Part shown: one piece after another, positions 33,305-47,087 of the stretch
Numbering within the stretch: the stretch's first letter is position 1
Layout: the number at the start of each line of letters is the position of its first letter
DNA from: Aspergillus flavus
Taxonomy: Eukaryota > Ascomycota > Eurotiomycetes > Eurotiales > Aspergillaceae
DNA: 64,000 bases
Assembly: GCF_009017415.1 (NCBI RefSeq)
Contig: NC_092407.1
Coordinates: forward strand, 4,526,001 to 4,590,000
Reading direction: 5' to 3'
The notes under the pieces: model-generated
Databases searched by the model: none
Seen by the model: only the letters and a program-made list of their open reading frames with translations
Told to the model about the DNA's origin: nothing
Program-made: the position numbers and the translations under genes

Positions 33305-36300
33305 GACCTCCTAAATTGGGGTTTTACTTTTTATTTTATTTTATGTTTATTTTATTGTTCTTACAATTTGAACTTTCATAGTAGGATTTTAGTTGAATTT
33401 TATTTTGTTTGCAGTGGTGTGGATTTGGACTGGTTCGGATTGAATTGAGAGAGTTCCGCTGGACGAACGACTTCAATTGTGTCGGTACATATGCACGGAG
33501 TATAACAGCGGTACTATAGGTATTCGACGGTCCTTCGATAGCGAGTCGAAGCCCTATGACAGTTGATAGATCAGATAACCAATGTACTGTGTAGAAAAAA
33601 AGACGATCTATCAGACATCCCAGTACAGAACGAGGGACGGCAAATACCGATACACAGCTATCCATCTGCAATGCAGACAGCACAGCATGGTACCCCTGCA
33701 TCCTCCCCTCGCTCACCTTACCTCCGAAACATGCGCCCCTGTCTTGCGCCTGATAGGGTTGAATCGCATGGAAATAATTTCCTAGATGTGGCTGTTTTCT
33801 CCTCCTGCTCAATCTCCCTGTTTTCGTCGGCGAGACCGAAAAGGAAAATAGGGCACCGGGTACCTCGTAGCTAAACTTCTTCCTCGTCCAGTGCTGGGGG
33901 CGAGAGGTCCGAGAGGAGCGTATTACGAAGCGACTAGAAATTAACAACGATTAAAATAGAATATATCGCCGTCGTCGTCCGCGAAGGCAAATTTACAGCT
34001 GCAATCATCACCTCCAACGAAACTCTGAAGTGGAGAGGGAGAAATTGATAGTACCTGCGTTGCCCCTCGGTTCATGTGAGAGATCAGGTACCGAGCGTCA
34101 CTTTTGTGTGTGTTCAGACATTTCGTATATGCACTTGTACTGTTAGCTTCGTGTTGAGATACTACACACTACGTACATGGGCATTAGTCTATGGATACTG
34201 GCGATGATTTCTTCCCGTCCCCATCGTGACCAGTGGTAGACTAGATGACGGCCCCATTCGGAAGGATCATCTCTATAACATGAAAAGGTCCCCATAGTGA
34301 TACTCAGGTACAGAAGTCACCATTTTCTATTCTTGTCCATGTCATTTTACCCAACTGCCCCTTCCAGTTAGTCCCAGATGCAGGGACTGCCATCCATCCC
34401 ACCTGGCAGTCGTAAGCTCGAACGCTTTGATCAAGGCCTGCCTCGACCCATGTTTGCATTTTGGGGTCGAGGAAACGGGTGCCAGTCCGACCGAATCCAC
34501 TGCAAGGTGACAACCACTGTACGGAGTACATACGCAATCATTCAATCTATTTCACCGAGTATTAGCCAAAGAGGAATTTGGAATCCTGCATGTGGGTTTC
34601 AGAGTTAGTTTGGATGCACAGTGTCTGTGTGGTTTCATAGTGAAATTCCTCCATCCATCGTCTCTTCCATGGACTGAGCAGCACATGCCCACCACCGCCA
34701 TTGACATACGCCAAGACCGTGGGGCTCCACTTTCTGCACACTAGATGGGTTTTTCCCGTCGGGAATCACGCCAAAGGCTTGCTGCCAGGTGAAGCTTGTT
34801 CAAGGGTCCTTGTTTGACCATTCATCCTTTGTGTCATTGAATAGAAAGAAACGTTAGAGATGATGTCGTAGGTTGCTACAGCCTATAATGGAAGATCTAT
34901 ATAGAGTGGCCGGGACGTTGAACCGCCACGAGTATCCGAACCCAATAATGAGAACCAGCCGCAAACGCAACCAGTAAGGTAAATATTATCCTGAAGAACA
35001 AAAAACAGGGATACCCCTGAGACCTACGTAATGCTGCTTAACCAGTAGAACGAGAGTTAATCAAACAATGGATACCCAGACCGTAGTAATGTTAACAGGT
35101 CGTTCTATTACAAGCATCACTCGACCACCCTTCTCATGGCAGCCCAATCTGACGGTTAGGGCCCAGTGATATCATGCGCGATATCATTGAACTCCAGTTA
35201 GAGTGCTGTTCTTGAAGAGGGTGGGACGCCAGCTCCGGCTCTAGTGTGGATGAACGGCGCGTTTCATCTGACTGCTAGCCGCAACCCTGAGAGTGGCAGT
35301 GTGGTGGAGCCGGGCCAGGATCGCACGCAGGGATTCAGGGTAAACGGGCTTGCGGGGGAGCGTGCATTTTTTTTTTCTTCCTCATTTCCCGACGGGGGAG
35401 GTTGCCATTGACATTGGGTAATGCCATTCTTTTTTCTGTATTTTGTAAAGCGTTCTCAATTCCAAAATGCCCCCAGGGGACCCAACAACCACCATCAAGC
35501 CCCCATTTAAACACAGCCAAAAGCAAAACTTCCACGGCACCATACCAGAAGCAGTAAAGTGCCCCCAAAATAAGGAAAGCTTCGTGAGATGTGCACGCGT
35601 CAGCTCCTGTGGGTCCAGCCTCTCTGATTGGGTTATCGGGTCGAGCCAAGCTCGGCTATCGACTATCTGCCGTCCCTGGGGCATGTGGCTGCATCACCCT
35701 GTCTTTTCCTTAAAAATGAATCATGCCTGGTGCGCACCAATCGCGTGCGCCGTGAAATTTTCTTAGTCGCTGCCCTTTTTGCAGGAGGCTTATCTTAGTT
35801 TGGATAGGGGATGTGGGATCCACTAATAGAATATACCTATTTCAGCATAGTACTTACCATTCCAGGACTTGGTGCTAACCATGTGTGTGGTATGGATCTC
35901 GGATTGAGTTGGCTAGTAAGCCTAGCTAACCTCCTTAAACTTAGCATCTTCTTTCGAAAGAGTTTAGCACTAACCTTTCTAAGCTACTGAAATAGTATTT
36001 ACCGATGTAGGCAGTTGGTCGTCGGGAATCGCGACCAATCGAGAGTGATCAATTTCCCCTAGCGGAATGTTCGTAGGCATAGCCTGCCCTTTTGGGAGGG
36101 TTAGCTGGATCGAGTAGTATTTAGTAACCTCTTGATGGAGTCAGGTGCGGTTTGGTCAACATTTTGGGGGGGCACGCGGGAGTGAACCACACCCCCTAAC
36201 AGACGACAAGTTTAAATCGTAAATTAATATCCATACTGAATGGAAAATTTTTTTTTGGTCCTCATGGTCTATCAGTTGCTCTATTAGCTTGGCGCTTCGA

Positions 36301-37118
36301 CTGGTTCTTCCGGCCTTTCGGGGACCTCAGCGCGCGGGCTGTGATCCGTACCCCGTAGAACCTCGAGATACTAAGGTTTCTCTAGTCCGTGGAATGGAGA
36401 GATTCTGAAATTCCAGGTACACTGTTCTCTCTATGACGATGAGGGAGAAATAACTAACTACTAATGTACCAACCAGTCTGCAGACCATTCCACCACCATG
36501 CCCAACGAGCACCCTCCCCCCAAAAATCTTAACCCAAACTTCCCTCATACATACACAATTATGTACATATACTATCCGATACTATATTCTAGGATGTAAA
36601 CAATGTATCATATTAACCCCTTTCCTTTACTGGGTTCTTGCGCCCACACCGGAGACAACAACGCCAATCATGACGATCTGCCGAATGGATCTGCCAAGAT
36701 GGACCCCGTGCAGATGACAGATGTTTAAAAATTTTAGTGTTTTTTTTTCTTTTCTTCTTCTTTACCTATACCTGAATCATTGTACGTTTCATCCGGGTAA
36801 ACACTTTTCTCAATTAAAGTATCGGGGATCATCAGTTCCTGAAGACTCGAACTCGACCTTCTGGAACTAAAGTGCCGATGGGCGGTCTCCATCTGCCGAG
36901 ATTGTCCGCTGCGGGTGCCAAATTCTATGACTTTTGTTTAATTCCCTTTTGGGTTGTCTTGAATTGTAGTTCTTATTGTTCATGTACAGTATACGGAAGT
37001 AATCTGTCGGTATGCATGAAAGGTTTTTGAAGCCCGGATTATACATCCACCCAGCTCATGCGGACAAACACGGAATACAAAAGCCGGTGCTTACTCGGAC
37101 CCTTGGCAATGAGATAAC

Positions 37119-37148
37119 TACGTACTCCGTACTCCGTACTGGTACACT
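37119..37148. repeat. short tandem TACTCCG repeat
   Basis: The unit TACTCCG appears two and a half times in a row (TACTCCGTACTCCGTACT) just after CTACG and before GGTACAC. The reverse complement is the same word (ACGGAGTA) scattered elsewhere in this window. Confidence 0.6.
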
Positions 37149-40100
37149 TCAGCAGACTATCTATCCCCCTCAAGGGAAGCGAAATTAACAGTCCTAAATA
37201 TAACCATCTCGATGATAACGGTGTGAACTACACTGCGATAGTTCAGCTAGTGAAAGTCATCTAGCAGTCAGTGCACAGCGCAGACATCCATTCTGGCAAT
37301 TCTCCCCATCGTTCATTTTACGAGTAAATAGTTACTGGAGTACTTCAGCTCCAGTGTGCACGCATAGACCACCACCACCACCACCAACAACTTTTACCCA
37401 CCTAAACCAATTTCCCACGATATGTCGCCAAAAAAGCCACCATCTCCATAACCACCTCCCATCAAACTCAAAAAAAGCAGTAAAAAAGACCCAAACCAAA
37501 AAGTTTAGGGTTCCAGCAAAACCATCATCAACAAATCAAGCATTGAGGCACAAGCCGCAAAGACCGCCACCAGGCCCCTCTTCATCCATCCCGCACTGGA
37601 TAACCTCCCCCTCACCTAAAGTGGAAAGCATTGCGGTAGACTAAAGAGCAATTCGTATCGAGTTCACTCTTTTCGACGAATGAGCGGCCCCACCGGATTT
37701 CCTGATCAGGAACCCCCGCAAAGAAATTGGGAATAGTGGTGGTTGTTTGCAGGCGGGGCGCCCATGATTCGCCAGCGGGTGGCTGGAGTTCCAGCGTTAC
37801 GCGTTTTTTCACTCCTCTGATGTGCCGTGTCAAGGGGCGAGCGATTTCCTATTGGTGTGGGTTTTTGTGACCTTCCAAGAAGGGTTTAGACCTATCCCTG
37901 CTGCGTGGTGGAGCCCGGGAAGGGCAAAGTTTAAGGGCACGGCATCGCATCTCCATTTTTCTTTTTTTTCTTTTTCTTTTTGATTTTCTGGTTTGCCTCC
38001 AGTCTGACTCTGACCTTAGTCTGTTAGGGTGACTGTTCGAGCTAGTCCATTTTGGGCTCTGGGTTTCTGTGGTAGAGACTAAGGATGAGACTAAAGGGGG
38101 AGAGGTCTGACTCTGACAGGAAAAGCGGTGAAGTGCTGAACCCGAATGGCTGGCGCTCCAAAATTTTGGCTTTGACAAAGCAGAGGTTACTGCGGGTCTT
38201 GGGCGGCCAAAGGAGGCAAACCAGCAGAAGAGACTGTCAACCCATGGTTAGAGCCAGAGTCAGAGTCAGAACTCAGTATCATATTAGGTGTGGTAGTGGT
38301 TGTCCACTATAGTCTGGGTTTCGTATCACACTTGTTGGACCCTTATTTTATTCTAATTTATTCTATTGTGTATTGGCAAACCCTTGGTTACTGGAGTAGG
38401 TTAAGGGTAATCCTCATTAATTTCCCAATCTGTGATAAAAATAACAACCACCACACCTCCATCCATGAGTTACTAACCATGCTTTTTTTTTCCCGCGGGT
38501 TTACGCAATACACGTCCGCTTGGGCCTCTTCCATCGCGCGGAATCCTCATTGGAATTTCGGGACTCCTACTCTGGCCATCTCCGTTTCGCCAGGAGCGGA
38601 CGACACTCGACCATCACCGCGGTGGAGCAAGGTGCACGAGATATCTGAAGGCAAATTTACCGCCAGATGGCAGGTATTCCGCAATGGCTAGGATGGACTC
38701 GGATAGCAAGTGGGCTTTCGCAAAATTGGACCACTGTTCACCGCCAAGGGGGACATACACGCAAACTCTCCTCGATTCCGGTTATATTTAGAAGTAACGT
38801 CATTTCGTTTGGTGGTCATCATCTGCCATCAGGGTAAGTGTTCTGAGGATCATAATAACAATGTGTTCGTGGGTGCGGCTCGGCTTCGACTCCTATCCTG
38901 TAACGGTTTTTGACGATAGGGAGCTGTATCCGAAGGATCTCGGGATGGGTTCCGTATTCCGGAGTAGGTATAACACTGAAGTTAGGGGTTCGTTTGCCTT
39001 TGGGTACAAACGTATGGTTGGATATCCAGCCTCCGAAAAACAAAGCATAGGTATTTAGGGTTAATATTCGAGTTCAGTTAATTTAAACTACAGGGGTAAC
39101 AGTCTGCAGACGTGAGAAGTTAGGAAGTATGACCTATCCTAGTTTCGTCCTTGACTCGCAGACTACTGAAATCCAATCCAATAGAGCACATGGTGGCTAT
39201 TACGAACAAACCAATAATTATCACTCACGGTATCAGAACAAAATGCATGTTCATTCAATCTCCAACTTGGGCGGATAAACAGAAAAGAAAGTCCCCCCAT
39301 CATGGCGACTCCATAGCTTCTCAAATGATTTTCCTTTTTAATTTAGACTCGCTGAGGTTCCTCATAACCTTAGTGGACTAGCGCCCACCACCCAATACTC
39401 TCACTACTCAACTAGCCACCACACTAGGAAGATCCAATTTGCCTCTTCGCGAAAGGCTGAAGAAAATCGAAATGTAAATCCTTAAGCTTGACTCCACGCT
39501 AACAAACTTGTCGCCCTAGCACGATCTAACTAACAGTATGCGTACCTTTCCCACGCCTATCCTCATCACCTGGCTTGCCTCGTGCTCAGCCGTGTGGGCT
39601 CCCTGACCCACGTTCTTCTGCTTTACTCTGAGTTCCGATCAGAGTTGGTTCTATTCGGGTTCCGCGGATGGTTCCCCTATTGTTTGTTGGGTTGTGATTT
39701 TCTTTTCTTGTTTCTTTTCTTTTTTTCTTGGTTCCTTCTGGTTGTCAATCCGGATCGCCTCCAATTTGCGATCTTATCGATACTACGTAGTGTACACACA
39801 AAATAGCGTCGTTCAAACTACGAAAGCCACAGATGTAACCACCCTCTGCCTACCCCATAGACAATGGATCCGAGCACCACCTCGGAAATGTTCTCCAGCC
39901 TATGGCGACCCGAGTCGCTCATCCCTCACAATAAACCCATGCAAGCGGACTGAGCGACAGGGGAGAAAAAAACAAGAAAACATAAATTAGTGGATCCTTG
40001 CATCGACAGTGATCCGCTTCTCCTTCGCTTGGAGAACATCGATGTGGACGGACAGCAGAAACTTTAACTAAGCTAGTCGATGAGTTGTGCCTATCAGATT

Positions 40101-43100
40101 GGGCGTCTGCTAAGGCGCCCCAGTCGAGTGGTCGCAGATGTCAATTTTCTTCTTTTTTGTTTTCTTTGGTTCGGGGACTTGCTTATCCACTTGACATGTT
40201 GTTTTCCGTGATGTATTGTGGGTTGCGGGTTTAGTTTTCCTGAGTGCCATGTTATGATATGATATGTTAAGTGGGAGAGACTATCGATCGTGAAGAAATA
40301 GTTATGGTCTAGCGTTATGTTTATTAGATTAATTTGTTGGTTCTCTTTTACTCTACCCTTTCGATCTAGTTCTTTTTAGTTTCTGTACACTTGGTTCACT
40401 GTGTATGAGAGTTCAAGAAAGTCAAGATGTCAACCAAGGTTGGTCGTGGCAAAAGCGGGAAAAGATGGAAATCCCCCCCGCTTGTCGGAGTTGCGCCGAA
40501 ATATCCAGACAGGTTTTTGTACTGCACGCAACGGATTATTTCCCGAACGCTGGGGATCTTCAAGATAGCATTTGCGATTTGCAGTAGCTGCAGATTTTCC
40601 TCGAGCTATGCCTTGTGATTGTCGATGATAATCTTTGCTTTTTTTTCGATCTTCTGGATCTGGGAATATCCTTACCTAGAGGTTTGACGTTGTGGAGTTC
40701 CATATAGGCTTCAGGATAAGGGAAAAGTACAGTTGGAAATACTTGTATGTAGTTGTATCGGATTCTTTTCCAGTCCACATGGATGGAAACAATATATCGT
40801 GCTGTACCGCCCGGCAATCTACCGACCGGGTTTTCCCCTTCATGGCGCATTTTACTTTTCGATCGCAAGCCACCGTGCAAAGGTTCCGTGGTCGAGAGCA
40901 TGTACCCTCGGTCCGTGGGAAAGGGAATAAGAGATGCAACGCATTGGTCGCAACCTCGGCGTGGAATTGAATGCCATTATTCTAGGAGCTTTGTCCCATC
41001 GTGCAGAATGTCACCATCAACTTTTTTCCTCGAGTACTCTCTCGAGGTTGTAGGGCCCCATTAGCGAGCGAACTAAGTAGGAAAAACTCTCCACACCGAC
41101 GTCAGAGCGGGAAGAGAACATCCACTAGCGGTGCCAACCAAGTGAGGATGATAGAACACATCACACGCAACTTGACATCCACTTTCTATCTAGAAAGAAG
41201 TATAGTGGGTATGGGCTTGCAGATGGTATCATCGGTAAGTGGCTTGGGATGGTGCCTCTTCCATCACTGGACGTAAGGATGTATGTATGCTTTATGTGGC
41301 ATGTATGTACAATGACGCGCCGTTCGAGCTCGGGGTATTTCACCACGAGAGATTGGAGCGCAATCCGTTTTCATGACAATAGATTGGTGAACACGCGGGA
41401 AGAGCATGATCTCTGCAGAACGAGTGCCGGGTGTAACGCTTTGTGTCTGTTATGCCGTCATTGTGCAGGCATTTTAATATTGTACTCTTCTTAATGTTCA
41501 TTATTTTTTACTTTATTTAATTTTTGTTGTTGTTCGCTCCCCCCTCTTTTGCTTCAATCGCTTAACGCTTGTACGTATGGAGTATATTCCGAATGGATTG
41601 AGGTATTCAAACAGAGTTCATGTGTGTGTGTCCGTGTCCTAAAACTACCTCACCTCCGAGATTTAACTCACTCCATGGATGGTAGTTCATATGCATGCGG
41701 ATGGCATGAATGATAACCTACCATACCTAAACAGACAGACTACTACCCTATTCAACCTAAATTGCCTATTTTGTCTATCACCTAATGCTCCCCTCAACTT
41801 CCCCTCCCCCTCGATTCACTCCAGGGCTTCGTATAAGCAAGGCAAAACCACCACCTCGCCGCATGTATGCATGTATGTATGTACATGCTACCAAAAGAAT
41901 GGAGTACGCGGCCGGCATTTGCAGCATGAATCACACAGCACCATGAGGGGGAAATAGGAATGTTCGTCAAAGCTCCTAACACCTATGCAGCTCTCTGTAT
42001 GCACGTGCTCCATACCGAAGGACGGACATGCCACTACATGATCTCGCAGGCTGGCTTTTTTCCATCGTAGCCTCAGAGAGTCAAACCGGAATAGTAAAAA
42101 GTAAGGTAAAGTTACCAGAGTCAGGTGGATGGGCGTGCGAATCAGAGGTCCTCGAAGGAGTATTACCGGTATTACCGCCGTCACTGCAGCCCGCAAGCAC
42201 ACTGCAGGTTGCCAGGAGGCCAACTCATCATCCTCCCCGAGCCAATGGGCCAATCGCTGTGCGCGAAGCTTCGGGACTGGAGTCTTGGCCTTTACTGGAC
42301 TTTGTGATGGTCTGCTGAGGAATGCGTGCTGGGATTATTATTTTTTATTCTTTTTATGGATTTCAATTTTGTGTTTATTTTCGATCATTATAGATTTCTT
42401 AATGGTTTTGTTGATTTATTGTCTTTCATATCTCTGTAGCTCTTGTGTATACATCTATCTTCAGGACAATACAGTACGGCTCGGTAATCTTCGGGAGGCT
42501 TGAACTTCGATGGGTTGGGAATGGAAGAATCCGACAAAGGACTCCGTAAAATAGAGAAAAAGGGACAGAAAATCAATCAATCAGTGTACAGCAAGTGGAG
42601 CTTCAGAACTAAGAGAGGACCCACCAACCCAGCACTACTTTCTCACTGGGAGCTTTTTTATCTCCAGTCGGCCAGCGAGAAAGTCTCCCCCACGGAACGG
42701 GTATACCCTTTGACGCATCTTTGTGATCTCCCTCTTCCCCGCTACCTTGAAACACACCCAACTCTCAAGGGCTCACGGCGAACCTTGGTCGCTGCATCTA
42801 AGCTCAAGTCTTGGCGTTGCCTGCGCCAGTGGATTTTTTTACATTTTTCTGACCCTTTCTGACTTTCTGCCCACGCTTTCCTGCTTTGGTGCTGGTTGCC
42901 CCCTCCAGACACACTACTTGCTAGAGACACGGCACAAACTGTCTCCCCCGCCGCGCCCCCTTTACACTAAACATTCAGCATTGGCTGTGAGGGAGCTTTC
43001 TTTCCCTAGTGCTAGTGGTCGACATCTCTTGTGTTCAGCCCACCGCCCCTGATGATTATTCGCGCACACACTCCCTCACACACCACACAGACGACAAGTA

Positions 43101-43889
43101 CTATGTGACATACGGTGTACGTACGCGTGTAATCGGACTCCATACCTCTCTCTCTCCTGAGAGGGTATCCGTAGTTTTAGCCAGAGGATGCTTTTTCGAC
43201 TCCATATGTCTTTTACTTCACTGTCTCTGCGGAAAACCCACATTGATTCCCTCCTTTTTTTTTATTATGATATTTTGTTTTATTTATTTATTTTTTTTTA
43301 TTATCGATTCTCATGTTCCTTTCGGCTCCGTCCTGTATGGCTAACCAAACATCACCGACGCCTTTTATTAGATAGTACTACTCCGTAGAGTCATGATGTT
43401 ATCGTAGCTTACGCACAGCCTATAGAATCCAATCCAAATAGGAAAGAATAAGAATGATTGCTACTATACTTTTCCGATGCCGGAGTTTCAGATGTTTCCC
43501 CTATGCCTCCTACTCCCCTGCTTTCGTTCAGATTGAGAGGGAGTCTTGGGGTTGGTTAATTTATCGCGATTTGTCATGGATCTTACTTCTGAAACAGATG
43601 TCGTTTAATTTTCAAGTCTAATTCTCTTTTTCCTTCTTTCTTTTTAAGATTATCATAATGAGTAAACAATATTACAATGAGGATTATGATGTTCATGTTG
43701 AAGACGATGGAATTTGCCCATGGGTAAAAATAGAAAATAAGCAATTGGGTTTTTTGGTTTTAATTTCCCGTGAAATTAGGGTGTTAGACTTTTTGGAGAA
43801 CTAAGGGAAATGAGTTCTTTCCTATAATTCGAGATTATAGAGAGAGTGGGTGTGAGGATTGGAGATGTGTAGGAAACAATATTCAATAT

Positions 43890-44255
43890 GGATAAAAAAA
43901 AATAAAATAAAATAAGCAAATATTTAGATAGTAAAATAACCACTTTCCCCTCTCTCTTACATAGAGGAGAAAAGAAAAATAAGAGAGAAAAAAAAAAAAA
44001 GAAAAAGAAAAATTCAAACCACAAAACCAAAAAAACCAAAACCAAGGAAAGCCAAAAAAGACCCATCGAAACCTTGGGGGTCACCCGAGGAACTGGTTCC
44101 TATTTGGAGATTGAGAAAAGTCCACACTGACTTTGGGACTAAAAAAGCAATTAATATTATTTTCCTCGTTTTTCTGATTTAAAAAATAAAAAAAGTAGAA
44201 AATAATATTTATTATTATTATTGTAAAATATTATTATTTTTTTTTAACACTGGCG
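43890..44255. repeat. A/T-rich low-complexity tract upstream of flbC
   Basis: Contains AAATAAAATAAAATAA near 43905, a purine block (AAAAAAAAAAAAGAAAAAG) near 43988, A/C-rich words, and ATT repeats (ATTTATTATTATTATTG) near 44207 followed by a T run. It may mark the promoter edge or 5' leader of flbC. Confidence 0.55.
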
Positions 44256-44843
44256 CCGTTTCGAAGCCTAAGCGGCCCAGAGTAACGATCTGCAACCGTC
44301 TCCGACGGGACGTCGTCAGTGGCACTAAAACCCATCACCAACACGGCAACGACAGGGCTTCCCTTCGTCCCTGCGCTTCATCACTCATGCTGCGATCCTG
44401 TATTTGCTCATAAGCTTCGCCGATCCCCTTCGGGCCCTTCCCCAGACTGTCTTTCATTCTTCCTGTCTATCGGGTTTCAGGGCCTTTCTTTTACTCTGTC
44501 TCTGGATCTATTTGTTCCTGGCTCCCTCCCGCCGAAAGATTATCACTATTTACTTCTACTTCTACCATCGACTCCCTTCCTTCTTCTCTCTACCTTTGCG
44601 CTGATCAGTCTCAATTGATCTTCACCCTTCCTACTCCCCTTTCTTCCATATCGTGCCCCTCACCGTACCTGTCAATCATACCCAGACTTCTCTTGTTCTA
44701 CTTGGCTTCGATCATCCTGCCCTTGATCGTCCTTGTTACCCACGTTGGTTTGAATTGCTGAGGGGATATTGTCCACGGCAACACCAATCGCGCAATAACA
44801 AAACACGAGCTGAGAGACTATCTCTGTGACAAAACTATTCTCC

Positions 44844-46038
44844 ATGACTATGGTTATTGAAAACCAGAACCGCCAATACGGCGGGATGGGCTTTGACAGT
44901 GTTTACCACCACAACACGCCGCAGTTCACTGACCCGTGGACCGCTGCCCACACCACGTCGCATTCGACGCCTCCTGTCTACGCGACATCCATGGCATCCA
45001 ATCCGATCCTGAACCACCCCAAACAGGAGGAAGTGAGCCGCCCATCCCCCCTCTCCATGCCCTACTCGAGCATCCCCGTCTCCGCACCTTCGATGGTCAC
45101 CAGCAGCACATACTCGACTACGCCTGCGACTAGCTACCCAGCACCAGAAGTGATGGGTCTTCACCACGATTTGCCTCGCACGTCTTTCGAACAGACTCCT
45201 GCCTACACGACTGCTTCGTCCATGAGCAGTTTCGCGCCAGCCAGCTATGCGCCAATCAGCTACGCCCCCCTGCACCACCAGGATAGCCGCCGGATATCAC
45301 ATGCGTAAGAGCCCCAGCCACAAAACTTTTGCGCGTCTTGGAATTTGGAACTGTACTTACACTTTTCTCATTTATAGTGATCCCCGTGCCAGCCAATCAC
45401 AGCCTTCTTCGGCTCCTACATTCGGTGACGCCCTTGACGCCAGTCGCGGAATGGTCGCACTCAGCCAGGACTTGACTCCCCGTAACATTTACGCTCCTCG
45501 CAACGGCCGGGGCTCTGGAGATTCATATGGATTCCCTTCCGCACACTCTTCTGGTTCTTCGATCTCCTCCGGGGGCAGCTACCCATACTACAGCGCTTCA
45601 GTCGCATCCGTCGAGTCTTCTGTGACCGACTACAGCTCCACGACTTCCGAGTCCTACGAGAACGGACACTTGTCGCGGACTCTTCCTCGCCCATCGAACC
45701 TCCTGACTGGTAGCGCTCCCCCGGGACCCCAGTCCATGATGAGCCAGTTCAGTTCGAAAATGCCCTCCAACACTCAGAAGAAGCACAGGTGCAAGGTGTG
45801 CGACAAGCGCTTCACCCGCCCCTCATCTTTGCAGACCCACATGTACAGTCACACTGGTGAAAAGCGTAAGTTCTAAGAAACCTTGTTAGCACGGAAGCGA
45901 TACTAATATTTTTTATATACAGCTTTCGCCTGTGATGTAGAGGGCTGCGGTCGACACTTTTCCGTTGTTTCCAACCTTCGTCGGCACAAGAAGGTTCACA
46001 AGGGCGAGAAGGAAGGCGCCTCGGGTGACGAAGAATAA
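44844..46038 (+). CDS. flbC: C2H2 conidiation transcription factor FlbC
   Basis: Upstream developmental activator of asexual sporulation (in A. nidulans, FlbC acts before BrlA). Exons: 44844-45304, 45378-45865 and 45923-46038; 1065 nt, 354 residues from ATG 44844, the length I remember for A. nidulans FlbC. An in-frame ATG at 44826 adds six residues. The long Ser/Thr/Pro/Tyr-rich N-terminal part (for example PPVYATSMASNPILNHPKQE) is a likely activation region. Two C2H2 fingers lie at the C-terminus: CKVCDKRFTRPSSLQTHMYSH and, after the last intron, CDVEGCGRHFSVVSNLRR followed by HKKVH, joined by the TGEKPFA linker across the intron. The tail is short and acidic (GASGDEE). All splice sites are GT-AG. 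A pyrimidine-rich sequence with small upstream ORFs (for example 44319-44618) lies before the gene and could be leader, implying translational control. Identification is strong. Confidence 0.93.
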
Positions 46039-47087
46039 ACAAATCTCGTACTCGCTCGACCTTCTTTTCTACTGCCCTTCCCTTGAGCCTTGTCCTCGCG
46101 CAAAGCAACGAAGAGTTTCCGATTGAGATGCTCAACGGACTGCGCTGCGCAACCTTATATTTTCTTTCGGAATGGGTTTTTCCCTTGTACAACAACTTCA
46201 ATTTTCGTGACTTCTCTTCTTTTATGTCTCCGCGACAACCGGAGAATTGATACCCCTTTTCAATTTTCGCTTTTCATTTTATCATGGATCGGCAGGACAC
46301 GGCACAAGGGCAACGGGAATTCGCAATGATGTCTCTTTATTCCCCACGTTATGACCATAGAGGTACTGGTTGTTTTCCGGATGGTGATTCTACTTCTTTC
46401 TCTCGCTTAGACTAGGGTTTTGGTTTTTTCTTTTCCTTTGACATGAATCTTCAGATACCAACTGGGTTGTGACATGTTTTGACTTCTTTTCTGCGTTTCC
46501 GAGGCATCGCTTGTTTGGGGTCCGGAAAATATACGCAGCAGGCAATCGTTTTCTTTTCTTTTCTTTGTCCCCTTTTCTTTTTTAGAGCATTTCTTTTCTT
46601 TGCTTTCAAGGGGTGATGCTATGACCAGTAGCTATTTGGCTCGGGTTTTTACATATCGGGTGAAATTGAACGTGAAGGAACTGATACCCGTTGCAATTGA
46701 GCGGAGCATATATGGAATGGAATGTTGGGGATTCTTGTTTGGTTTGGATTTCAGCATAGACACAATGTGTCATCTACGGTCGCTACTACTATACCATATT
46801 ATTGTCTAATACAGATTCGATCTGAAACCAGGATTTTTTCACATCCCTATAAATTTTTGTTAGATGTATGTACATTTAGATACCACGAACAAAGTTCAAA
46901 TCCAATAAAAAGAGAAAGAAACCCGGGAAAGCATGATGATCCACATACTTGGTCTTCTTCTGTAAAGCAAACCTACACGAGTCAGCATATCAACTGTATT
47001 GTACTCCGGAGTACGGAGTACAATGATTCATGTCAAGAATGCATGTCCGTTACAAGAAATGTCAGCCACCACTGATACTGAACTGTA
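46039..47087. other. flbC 3' flank, T-rich
   Basis: T-rich sequence with TTTTCTTTTC repeats around 46545-46600, typical of a fungal 3' untranslated region. No second gene is supported. Confidence 0.4.
47001..47021. repeat. palindrome GTACTCCGGAGTAC plus extra GGAGTAC copy
   Basis: A perfect 14-bp palindrome (47001-47014) followed immediately by another GGAGTAC. It is one of several ACGGAGTAC-type words in the flbC neighbourhood; another, TACGGAGTAC, lies at 47398-47407. Confidence 0.7.

Larger units (their letters stand above)
32066..44843. other. 12.8-kb region without a convincing protein gene, upstream of flbC
   Basis: Between the TcuA-like gene and flbC I find no frame with domain, splice pattern or amino-acid composition of a real protein; the ORFs are short, overlapping and low-complexity. 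The DNA is rich in pyrimidine and homopolymer tracts (for example 37950-37985, 39700-39730, 43250-43300) and has C-rich/A-rich patches (37366-37640). Recurrent TACGGAGTAC-like words occur at about 34520, 37120-37140 and, past flbC, 47010 and 47398. Long non-coding upstream regions are usual for developmental regulators in Aspergillus. Part may be transcribed as flbC leader or long non-coding RNA, which the sequence alone cannot show. Parts could also be decayed repeats. Confidence 0.5.

Noticed and set aside
33336..33947. 203-codon minus-strand frame in the gene-free region
   Set aside because: Low-complexity Lys/Asn/Ser-rich tail from AT-rich DNA, no domain, no splice support.
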